23,842 nucleotides of DNA from CACEUX01 sp964404235 (GTDB lineage Bacteria; Fidelibacterota; Marinisomatia; Marinisomatales; UBA1611): NCBI GenBank assembly GCA_964404235.1, contig CAYOJL010000024.1, forward strand, positions 1-23,842. The letters are read 5' to 3'. Below the pieces are notes generated by a model. The model made no database searches, was not told the origin of the DNA, and worked only from the letters and a program-made list of their open reading frames with translations. Below are positions 17,021 through 23,842 of this stretch, in pieces. Positions within the stretch are counted from its first letter, which is position 1. Every line of letters starts with the position of its first letter. The position numbers were made by a program, and so were the translations under genes.

Positions 17021-18331
17021 ATGAAGATCGATTTTAGCGAAACAAGAAAGACCATCGGTCAGCATATGCTTGCGGATGGTATGAGTCCGGTCATAGATCT
17101 GGAAAAAAGTCATGGTTCATGGTTGGTAGATGGTAGCACAGGAAAAGAATACCTAGATCTTTTTTCAATGTATGCTTCAATGTCTATTGGATATAATCAT
17201 CCTTATGTACTTGAAAATAAAGATCGCCTGATGAGAGCTTCCATAAATAAGCCTGCAAACTCTGATATATATTCTCCTGAAATGGCAACATTTGTGGAAA
17301 CAGTATCTAGGGTTTCGCAACCAGATTATATGCCCTATGCTTTTTACATCGAAGGTGGTGCACTAGCTGTAGAAAATGCATTGAAAGCAGCTTTTGACTG
17401 GAAGGCAAGAAAAAACCTAAGCATGGGTAAGGATCTGCCAAAAAATCTTGTTATACATCTAAAGGACTGCTTTCATGGCCGGACAGGATATACTATGTCA
17501 CTTACTGATTCTCCAGACCCAAGGAAGGTTCAATATTTCCCAAAATTTGATTGGCCTCGTATAACAAATCCATCTATGATCTTTCCAATGGATGAAGAAA
17601 ACACACGTAAAGTAGAAGAATTGGAAAAAAGATCTATTGAAGAATTAAAATCAATACTTCATGATAATGCAGATAATGTAGCATGTTTGATCTTAGAGCC
17701 CATACAGGGCGAAGGCGGAGATAATCATTTTCGAACGGAATATTTGTCAAAATTAAAACAACTCTCTTTGGATAATGACTTTTTACTTATTTTTGATGAG
17801 GTGCAAACAGGAGTAGGAATTACAGGAAAGATGTGGGCTCATGAACATTTCAATATAGAACCTGATCTCATGAGTTTCGGTAAAAAGACTCAATGCTGTG
17901 GTATGTTTGCTGGTAATAGGCTCAATGAAGTTGACGACCATGTCTTCAAAGAATCAAGTAGGATCAATTCTACATTTGGTGGAAATCTTGTAGATATGGT
18001 ACGCTTTACAATATATCTCGAACTAATAGAACAAGAGGACCTGGTTCGAGCTGCATCGGTGAATGGAGAGCATCTTTTATCAAAATTATTAGACCTTCAG
18101 GATAAAAATAGTGATATGGTCACCAATGCAAGAGGTAGGGGATTATTTTGCGCATATGACCTACCAACTACTGAGAAAAGAGATAGATTGATCACTATTA
18201 TGGAAGATCTTGGGGTTATAGTACTTGGTTGTGGTCATCGTTCTATCCGATTTAGACCTCATCTGAATATTAAAAAAGAAGAGATCGATATAGCTATTTC
18301 CATGATGGTAAATGGGTTGTCTCAGCTTTAA
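17021..18331 (+). CDS. lat: L-lysine 6-transaminase
   Basis: This 436-residue class III aminotransferase has the special features of lysine epsilon-aminotransferase: LDLFSMYASMSIGYNHP, FYIEGGALAVENALKAAFDW, DCFHGRTGYTMSLTD, ILEPIQGEGGDNHFR, IFDEVQTGVGITGKMW and SFGKKTQCCG with the PLP lysine (K288 of the FGKK motif), then INSTFGGNLVDMVR. It transfers the epsilon-amino group of L-lysine to 2-oxoglutarate and gives alpha-aminoadipate semialdehyde (piperideine-6-carboxylate), the substrate of the dehydrogenase encoded just upstream. The frame opens with TTG directly after the upstream stop (17015); ATG 17021 is the more likely start. The stop is 2 nt before rsmI. The gene name is well supported by the GGALAVENALK and KKTQxCG signatures. 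Confidence 0.9.
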   Translation: MKIDFSETRKTIGQHMLADGMSPVIDLEKSHGSWLVDGSTGKEYLDLFSMYASMSIGYNHPYVLENKDRLMRASINKPANSDIYSPEMATFVETVSRVSQPDYMPYAFYIEGGALAVENALKAAFDWKARKNLSMGKDLPKNLVIHLKDCFHGRTGYTMSLTDSPDPRKVQYFPKFDWPRITNPSMIFPMDEENTRKVEELEKRSIEELKSILHDNADNVACLILEPIQGEGGDNHFRTEYLSKLKQLSLDNDFLLIFDEVQTGVGITGKMWAHEHFNIEPDLMSFGKKTQCCGMFAGNRLNEVDDHVFKESSRINSTFGGNLVDMVRFTIYLELIEQEDLVRAASVNGEHLLSKLLDLQDKNSDMVTNARGRGLFCAYDLPTTEKRDRLITIMEDLGVIVLGCGHRSIRFRPHLNIKKEEIDIAISMMVNGLSQL

Positions 18332-18333
18332 TT

Positions 18334-19029
18334 GTGGATGATCAAAACGGTAAAATCTATTTAGTATCAACACCTATTGGCAATCTGGCAGATATCACAT
18401 ATAGGGCGGTCAATATCCTCAATAACGTTCCTCTAATAGCAGCGGAGGATACAAGGCATTCAAAAAAATTATTATCCCACTATAAAATATCAACACCAAT
18501 GATAAGTTATTTTGAGCATAATCGCTTTTCAAGAATACCGAAATTAATGAAACATTTAACATCTGGTAATGACCTTGCTGTCATCACTGACGCTGGGACA
18601 CCTGGCATATCTGATCCGGCATATAGACTCGTACGGGAAGCAATATCTAATTTGATCACTATCGAATCCATCCCAGGCCCAAGTGCTTTCCTTGCTGGAT
18701 TGGTGTCATCGGGTCTACCAACAGATAGATTTATATTTGAAGGATTTCTACCTCCAAAAAAAGGTAGAAAAAAGAGAATATTATCTGTTGAAAATGAGGA
18801 AGCAACTTTGATATACTATGAATCACCCAATCGTTTACTTCGCACTTTAAGCCAATTGAAAGAATCTCTAGGAGACAGACCAGCAGTTGTGACAAGGGAG
18901 TTAACAAAATTACACGAAGAAATAAAAAGGGGAACTCTTTCTGAGTTATGCTCGTATTTTGATAAAAAGAAGCCCAAAGGTGAATGTGTGATCCTAGTAG
19001 GAAAAAATGATGAAAATGTCTACTTCTAA
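18334..19029 (+). CDS. rsmI: 16S rRNA (cytidine1402-2'-O)-methyltransferase
   Basis: This 231-residue SAM-dependent tetrapyrrole-methylase-fold enzyme modifies C1402 in the decoding centre of 16S rRNA. Family motifs are IYLVSTPIGNLADITYRA at the N-terminus, AAEDTRHSKKLLSHY, VITDAGTPGISDPAYRLVR, SIPGPSAFLAGLVSSGLPT, FEGFLPPKKGRKKR and VVTRELTKLHEE. It is shorter than E. coli RsmI (286) and lacks the C-terminal extension. The start is GTG 18334, 2 nt after the lat stop; the nearby ATG 18338 is in another frame. The end overlaps tmk. Confidence 0.93.
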   Translation: MDDQNGKIYLVSTPIGNLADITYRAVNILNNVPLIAAEDTRHSKKLLSHYKISTPMISYFEHNRFSRIPKLMKHLTSGNDLAVITDAGTPGISDPAYRLVREAISNLITIESIPGPSAFLAGLVSSGLPTDRFIFEGFLPPKKGRKKRILSVENEEATLIYYESPNRLLRTLSQLKESLGDRPAVVTRELTKLHEEIKRGTLSELCSYFDKKKPKGECVILVGKNDENVYF

Positions 19030-19654
19030 TAGAGGAATTTTTATATCATTTGAAGGTATTGATGGATGTGGTAAAAGTACACAGGTCAAATTGCTTTTAA
19101 ATAGATTAGATCAAGAAGGTATAGAATGTGAACTGGTCAGAGAGCCAGGTGGGTCAGGTATTTCCGAGGAGATACGCAATATACTACTCAAAACTCGTTC
19201 AGAGAATATGGCTTCAAGGGCAGAAGCATTACTTATGACAGCTAGCCGTGCACAGTTGACCAAAGAAAAGATCAAACCTGCATTGGATGATGGCATTTGC
19301 ATCATAGCCGATCGATACAAAGATTCAACTCTCGCTTATCAAGGTGGGGGAAGAGGCATCGATCTTGAATACTTGATAGAGTTGAACGAATTTGCTACTT
19401 ATGGCCTTGACCCAGACCTGACCATTTTCATTGATATTACTGCAGTTGAAGCTAGAAATAGATCTAATGTTTCTGACCCAGATAGGATTGAGAGTATCGG
19501 AATAGACTTCCAGGAAAAGGTTAGAGAACTCTATCTTGGCCTTGCAGAAAGATATCCTAAACGATTTTTAAAGATCGATGGAAACGAGTCAATAGAAGTA
19601 ATTCATAGTACCATATGGGAAAAAACTATAAATTGTATCAATGATAAGAACTAG
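19007..19654 (+). CDS. tmk: Thymidylate kinase
   Basis: The 215-residue protein phosphorylates dTMP to dTDP. It has the P-loop FEGIDGCGKST (about residues 15-25), the substrate-binding REPGGSGISEEIR, the DRYKDSTLAYQGGGRG lid/DR motif, and a Leu/Asp-rich LDPDLTIFIDI strand. Starts at 19007, 19010 and 19016 are all ATG; the first is given, and each overlaps the end of rsmI by up to 23 nt. Its stop overlaps the start of the C-terminal protease gene by 14 nt, so rsmI, tmk and the protease are translationally linked. Confidence 0.94.
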   Translation: MMKMSTSNRGIFISFEGIDGCGKSTQVKLLLNRLDQEGIECELVREPGGSGISEEIRNILLKTRSENMASRAEALLMTASRAQLTKEKIKPALDDGICIIADRYKDSTLAYQGGGRGIDLEYLIELNEFATYGLDPDLTIFIDITAVEARNRSNVSDPDRIESIGIDFQEKVRELYLGLAERYPKRFLKIDGNESIEVIHSTIWEKTINCINDKN

Positions 19655-21281
19655 AACAAAAATATTCTACATTGCTTTTTTACTTACCATTTCTGGGCTT
19701 TCTGCCAACAATGGATCAAATGATATCTATAAGCAAGTTCGTAAGAATCAGTCACTTATCAATGACGTTTATCGTCAATTGATCACTAATTATGTGGACC
19801 ACATCGATATTGATGCATTTACTAAAATGAGTATCAATAATATGCTGTTGGATCTTGACCCATATACCGTTTATATGGAAAATGAGGAAAAAGATGGTAT
19901 AGAGATGCTTACAAAAGGTAAATATGGAGGTGTAGGTATACAAATTGGATTGAGAGAAAAAGTTCTTACGGTCATTAGCCCAATTGCAAACTCACCAGCA
20001 AAGAGAGCTGGAATATTGGTCGGGGATAAGATAATAAAGATCGATAATGAAAATACGGAAGATTATTCAATTGACGATGCCGCGAAACTAATTAGAGGTA
20101 AACAGGGAACAGTGGTCAAGTTAAGTATTAAAAGGTATGGTGAGGATGATCTGATAGAGTTTATTCTGACCAGGGAAAGTATCCCTGTTAAAGATATTTC
20201 CTATACGGGTATGATCGATGAACATACTGGCTATATCAAGCTGACAAGATTTTCTCGTAATTCTGATAGGGAAATGAGAAATGCACTGCAAGAACTCATT
20301 GCGCAAAATATGTCAGGATTGGTCCTTGATCTGCGAGACAATCCTGGTGGCCTTCTAAACTCTGCGGTAAAGATATTGGATCTTTTTACTGATAAGGGTG
20401 AATTGTTAGTATGGACTGAAGGAAAAACTGGAAAATCTGATCGAAAATATTACAGTAAGCAAGATCCGATCGTACCGAAAGATATCAATATTACAGTACT
20501 TGTTAATCAGGGAAGTGCTTCTGCGAGCGAGATAATAGCTGGCGCACTGCAAGATCTTGATAGAGGCGTTGTAATAGGTAGGTCTACCTTTGGAAAAGGA
20601 CTGGTGCAAACTGTTTTTAATTTAGATAGAGACCGTTCAATAAAGATCACGACAGCAAAATATTATATTCCCAGTGGTCGACTCATCCAAAAACCGGGGT
20701 ATTTACCTGATGAGATCTTAGCTGATACATCAGCGCAGGATACTCTTTTTTATACAAAAGGTGGGAGAGAAGTGTCTGGCTCAGGAGGTATTACACCTGA
20801 CCACGAGGTTATTTTGGATAAAGTATCTCCAATTTTAGCAGCTAGCTGGAGGCAAGGTCTATTTTTCAATTTTGTTCAAAAAAATAAAATGAATTATTCC
20901 AATTATAACGAAGTAGAGACCGATACAAGTCTGTTAGGCAGGTATGAAGAATATTTATATAGTAATGATCTTAATATTTTCATGAAAGGTGAAAATAATT
21001 ACTTGACCATGAAAGAGATGCTTATTGAGCTTGATTCGACAAGTGTTCAGATCCAAGGTGCTTTAGATATATTGGACTCCTATTTTGAGCAGATCGCACT
21101 TACCCAATTTGAAAAAGAAGAGCAAAAATTACTTCATTGGATATTGGTAGAATTTGCTGATTACTTTGATGGAATGGAGGGTCGAACTATGATAAGTGCA
21201 AGACAGGATCAGGATATCTTAAAGGCCATCAGTATTTTACACGATCCAGTTGTATATGAAAGTATATTTTTACCTCAGTAG
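19641..21281 (+). CDS. S41 C-terminal processing peptidase
   Basis: This 546-residue exported serine peptidase has a signal peptide (about 1-22, ILYIAFLLTISGLSA-like). An N-terminal helical part (NDVYRQLITNYVDHIDID) is followed by a PDZ domain (about 90-180, GKYGGVGIQIGLREKV...AKRAGILVGDKI) and the S41 core. The catalytic dyad is S294 in GSASASEI and K319 in TFGKGLVQ, 25 residues apart as in Prc (S430/K455). The C-terminal 150 residues resemble the extra domain of FCB-group CtpA proteins. Such enzymes trim C-termini of periplasmic proteins. The ATG at 19641 overlaps the tmk stop. The next 64 nt up to tRNA-Val hold only a small palindrome and no clear terminator. Confidence 0.92.
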   Translation: MIRTRTKIFYIAFLLTISGLSANNGSNDIYKQVRKNQSLINDVYRQLITNYVDHIDIDAFTKMSINNMLLDLDPYTVYMENEEKDGIEMLTKGKYGGVGIQIGLREKVLTVISPIANSPAKRAGILVGDKIIKIDNENTEDYSIDDAAKLIRGKQGTVVKLSIKRYGEDDLIEFILTRESIPVKDISYTGMIDEHTGYIKLTRFSRNSDREMRNALQELIAQNMSGLVLDLRDNPGGLLNSAVKILDLFTDKGELLVWTEGKTGKSDRKYYSKQDPIVPKDINITVLVNQGSASASEIIAGALQDLDRGVVIGRSTFGKGLVQTVFNLDRDRSIKITTAKYYIPSGRLIQKPGYLPDEILADTSAQDTLFYTKGGREVSGSGGITPDHEVILDKVSPILAASWRQGLFFNFVQKNKMNYSNYNEVETDTSLLGRYEEYLYSNDLNIFMKGENNYLTMKEMLIELDSTSVQIQGALDILDSYFEQIALTQFEKEEQKLLHWILVEFADYFDGMEGRTMISARQDQDILKAISILHDPVVYESIFLPQ

Positions 21282-21345
21282 ATCGATCTAAATTATCCAT
21301 TTAATAACATTTCAATATATTTGTAATTTTCTCAGAATACTTTTG

Positions 21346-21419
21346 GGGCGATTAGCTCAGTTGGTTAGAGCGCCACGTTGACATCGTGGAGGCCAGTGGT
21401 TCAAATCCGCTATCGCCCA
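21346..21419 (+). tRNA. tRNA-Val (anticodon GAC)
   Basis: The full cloverleaf is visible. The acceptor GGGCGAT (21346-21352) pairs perfectly with ATCGCCC (21412-21418). The D arm is GCTC/GAGC, the anticodon stem CCACG/CGTGG encloses TTGACAT, and the T arm is AGTGG TTCAAAT CCGCT. The anticodon GAC reads Val codons GUC and GUU. The discriminator is A21419; CA follows, so CCA is not encoded and must be added. It ends 7 nt before the thrS start codon. Confidence 0.97.
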
Positions 21420-21426
21420 CAATTAT

Positions 21427-23397
21427 ATGGCAGATATAAAAATAACATTACCAGATGATTCAGTCAAAACCGTTCCCATGGGTTCTACGGCGCAAGATAT
21501 TGCCGACCTTATTGGTCCTGGTCTAGCAAGAGCAGTGGTGGTTGCCAAGGTCAATGGTGATCTAAAAGATCTTAATGCGCCTATTGATGGTGATAGTACT
21601 CTACAATTATTCACTGGAGATACACCAGAGGGGCATGATACTCTTTTACATTCTACGGCTCATCTGATGGCCCAAGCTGTAAAAGAGCTGTATCCTGGCG
21701 CGAAAGTGACCATTGGCCCAACCATAGAAAATGGATTTTATTATGATTTTGATGTAGACGTGTCCTTCTCTGATGATGTTCTAGCTAAAATAGAAAATAA
21801 GATGAAAGAACTGGCAAAATCTGGTCAAAGTATTCAACGAAATGAAATATCAGCAAAGGATGCAGTTTCTTTATTCAATGATATGGGAGAGGACTATAAA
21901 GTGGAGATCATTGGGCAGATCAACCCTGATGATGTGATCACTATATATAAACAATCAGAATTTACCGATCTTTGTAGAGGGCCTCATGTTTCTAATACAT
22001 CTAAGATCAAACATTTTAAACTTCTATCAACATCCGGTGCATATTGGCGAGGAGATGAGAATAACAAAATGCTTCAGAGAATATATGGTACTGTATTCTC
22101 AACAAAAGATGCATTAAAGACCCATTTACATAATCTTGAAGAGGCTAAGAAAAGAGATCATCGAAAACTTGGGAAAGAATTAAAGCTTTTTGCTTTTGAT
22201 GACGAGGTCGGACCTGGACTTCCTCTATGGCTTCCAAATGGTGCGATCATGATAGAAGAATTAGAAACACTAGCGAAAGAATCTGAAAGATCAGCAGGAT
22301 ATGAACAGGTTAGAACCCCACACCTAACAAAAGGAACTCTATATGAACGATCTGGGCACCTAGATCACTATAAAGATTCTATGTATCCGGCTATGGATGT
22401 TGATGGCATTGAATACTTTGTAAAGCCAATGAACTGTCCACACCATCACAAGATATATTCCTCATATCCACGAAGCTATCGGGATCTTCCATTGCGTTTA
22501 GCGGAATATGGTACATGCTATCGTTATGAGAAATCCGGTCAACTATTTGGATTAATGAGGGTACGAAGCCTTCAAATGAATGATGCACACATCTATTGTA
22601 CAAAAGAGCAGTTTAAACAAGAATTCTTGGCAGTTTGTAATATGTACCTTCAATATTTTGAGATCTTTGGTATAGAAAAATACTCTATGCGCCTGAGCCT
22701 TCATGATAAAAATGAGCTAGGGAAAAAATATGTAAACGAACCTAAACTATGGATCGAGACGGAAGAGTGGGTGAGAGAAGCATTAATAGAAGGCAAACTA
22801 GAGTTTGAAGAGGTGCCTGGTGAGGCTGCTTTTTATGGACCAAAAATAGATGTTCAGGTTTGGAGTGCCATCGGTAAGGAATTCACTCTTGCTACAAACC
22901 AAGTTGATTTTGCAGTGCCTTCAAAATTTGACCTTACTTACATAGATGAAAAAGGTGAAGAACAAACACCCTTATGTATTCATAGAGCACCCTTAGGTAC
23001 ACATGAAAGATTTATTGGATTCCTGATAGAGCATTTTGGAGGTAATTTCCCGCTTTGGCTGGCACCTGTTCAAGTAGCGGTACTTCCTCTTTCTGACAAG
23101 TTTGTAGATTATGCAAATAAAGTTGTTAAAGTTTTAAAAGATTCAGGAATACGAGTTAAATTAAATGACCGTGCTGATAAAATTGGATCGAAGATCAGAC
23201 AGGCTGAACTTGAGAAGATCAATATAATGTTGATCGTCGGTGAAAAAGAAGCGCAGGATGGTACTGTATCGGTTCGTAAACGATTTAAAGGTGATACAGG
23301 TATCCTGAAACTTGAGAAAGTAAAAGAACAGCTTTTAGATGAAATAAATAATAGGAGACTAACTCATAGGAAAAAAACAGAAGCAGCGACTGAATGA
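21427..23397 (+). CDS. thrS: Threonyl-tRNA synthetase
   Basis: The 656-residue class II synthetase charges tRNA-Thr. An N-terminal TGS domain (1-60, IKITLPDDSVKTVPMGSTA) is followed by the editing/SAD domain with HSTAHLMAQAV and DLCRGPHV, then the catalytic core with zinc-site MNCPHHHKIY, motif 2 CYRYEKSGQLFGLMRVRSLQ and motif 3 APLGTHERFIGFLIEH. The anticodon-binding domain (about 545-640) starts PVQVAVLPLSDK. ATG 21427 is the correct start because it gives a complete TGS domain; the next ATG (21478) would cut it. There is no Shine-Dalgarno, since the upstream bases are tRNA-Val. The C-terminal codons overlap the start of infC. Confidence 0.96.
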   Translation: MADIKITLPDDSVKTVPMGSTAQDIADLIGPGLARAVVVAKVNGDLKDLNAPIDGDSTLQLFTGDTPEGHDTLLHSTAHLMAQAVKELYPGAKVTIGPTIENGFYYDFDVDVSFSDDVLAKIENKMKELAKSGQSIQRNEISAKDAVSLFNDMGEDYKVEIIGQINPDDVITIYKQSEFTDLCRGPHVSNTSKIKHFKLLSTSGAYWRGDENNKMLQRIYGTVFSTKDALKTHLHNLEEAKKRDHRKLGKELKLFAFDDEVGPGLPLWLPNGAIMIEELETLAKESERSAGYEQVRTPHLTKGTLYERSGHLDHYKDSMYPAMDVDGIEYFVKPMNCPHHHKIYSSYPRSYRDLPLRLAEYGTCYRYEKSGQLFGLMRVRSLQMNDAHIYCTKEQFKQEFLAVCNMYLQYFEIFGIEKYSMRLSLHDKNELGKKYVNEPKLWIETEEWVREALIEGKLEFEEVPGEAAFYGPKIDVQVWSAIGKEFTLATNQVDFAVPSKFDLTYIDEKGEEQTPLCIHRAPLGTHERFIGFLIEHFGGNFPLWLAPVQVAVLPLSDKFVDYANKVVKVLKDSGIRVKLNDRADKIGSKIRQAELEKINIMLIVGEKEAQDGTVSVRKRFKGDTGILKLEKVKEQLLDEINNRRLTHRKKTEAATE

Positions 23398-23842
23398 GGA
23401 TATTACTTCTGATGAAGTACGATTAATTTCGGAAAGTGGTGAGCAGTTAGGCATTGTTGCCATCGACGTTGCATTAGAAAAAGCCCGGGACGCAGGACTA
23501 GACCTTATAGAGGTCTCTCCAAATGCTAAACCCCCCGTTTGCAAGATCCTCGATCATGGTAAACTGAAATACGAAGAAAAGAAGAAACAACAACTAAGCA
23601 AAAAGAAACAACATGTAATAAAGGTCAAAGAGATACGGTTAAGACCACGAATTGATACTCATGACCTGATGACCAAATTAAACCAAGGTAGAAAATTTTT
23701 ACTAGATGGAGCAAAATTAAAAGTAACTCTCATGTTCCGCGGTCGTGAAATGGCCAGAGTGGATCTGGGAAAAGCAGTTATGGAAAGAGTACTAGAAGAA
23801 TTGTCAGATGTGGCTGAGTTCGAAAAGGATATTCCTTTAGAA
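23366..23842 (+). CDS. infC: Translation initiation factor IF-3 (partial, non-AUG start)
   Basis: The frame runs to the window edge with 159 codons, about 15-20 short of a full IF-3. The N-domain has LNEDITSDEVRLISESGEQL, LDLIEVSPNAKPPVCKILD and HGKLKYEEKKKQ; the C-domain has VKEIRLRPRIDTHDLMTKL and FLLDGAKLKVTLMFRGREM. IF-3 checks initiator tRNA and start codon on the 30S subunit. In this frame TAA at 23360-23362 blocks any earlier start, and no ATG, GTG or TTG lies before the conserved LNEDI. AGGAG at 23353-23357 stands 8 nt before ATA 23366, so AUA is the likely start. Known precedent: infC starts at AUU in E. coli and at other rare codons elsewhere, which lets IF-3 limit its own synthesis. 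It overlaps the thrS end by 32 nt. The L35 and L20 genes usually follow. Confidence 0.93.
   Translation, partial: MGKKQKQRLNEDITSDEVRLISESGEQLGIVAIDVALEKARDAGLDLIEVSPNAKPPVCKILDHGKLKYEEKKKQQLSKKKQHVIKVKEIRLRPRIDTHDLMTKLNQGRKFLLDGAKLKVTLMFRGREMARVDLGKAVMERVLEELSDVAEFEKDIPLE

Noticed and set aside
21282..21294. Palindrome AGATCGATCT after the C-terminal protease gene as a terminator
   Set aside because: It has no loop and no T-run, so it cannot act as an intrinsic terminator.
21338..21345. TACTTTTG as a Bacteroidota-type -7 box before tRNA-Val
   Set aside because: The upstream TTTG-like element is at the wrong distance and transcription would start inside the mature tRNA.

Overview
The window looks like a piece of an uncultured marine bacterium of the FCB group, most likely Candidatus Marinimicrobia (SAR406) or a close relative. 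The reasons are the low G+C content, two secreted proteins ending in a type IX-style sorting domain (YPNPFNP start, MxLLK end), dockerin-like and thrombospondin-3-like calcium repeats on secreted proteins, and tRNAs without encoded CCA. This is inference from style, not a database match. A run of exactly 10 N at 15875-15884 shows that this is a draft or single-cell/metagenome assembly.

Layout. (1) 1-27: 3' end of a tRNA. (2) 100-810: a membrane-anchored DUF2914 gene interrupted by an in-frame TAA. (3) 743-2354: a phosphodiester glycosidase lipoprotein and a YqaA-type membrane protein. (4) 2523-4444: a CBS-pair protein, then an overlapping pair of retropepsin-like protease (RimB type) and S6 glutamate ligase RimK. 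(5) 4456-5665: an unrecognised lipoprotein and a small membrane protein. (6) 5733-14074: a block of exported proteins, namely an M4 metallopeptidase, a minus-strand thioredoxin-like protein, a sorting-domain protein, a DUF1028-dockerin protein and an M28 peptidase. (7) 14173-21281: a tightly packed plus-strand run with an ornithine-type aminotransferase, an ALDH7-type aldehyde dehydrogenase (containing the N gap) and L-lysine 6-transaminase, then rsmI, tmk and a C-terminal processing protease. (8) 21346-23842: tRNA-Val(GAC), thrS and the start of infC. There is no stretch above 300 bases without a gene or broken gene.

The main discovery candidate is on the minus strand at 9855-8617. Two reading frames that look separate are one frame split by a single TGA at 9678-9676. 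The TGA falls exactly on the first position of a CxxC thioredoxin motif (TGA-Thr-Tyr-Cys) in an Omp28/thioredoxin-like domain. It is followed at once by a two-part hairpin (9670-9641) with a GUU apical loop that starts 20 nt after the TGA, which fits the published description of bacterial SECIS elements. I therefore annotate it as a probable secreted selenoprotein (Sec60-Thr-Tyr-Cys63) carrying thrombospondin-3-like and dockerin-like repeats.

Other notable points are an infC gene that seems to start at AUA, thrS starting only 7 nt after a tRNA without a Shine-Dalgarno, and a near-consensus promoter in front of the lysine/ornithine aminotransferase operon. Together the exported peptidases and the lysine catabolic genes suggest a cell that degrades protein and uses amino acids; that link is inference.
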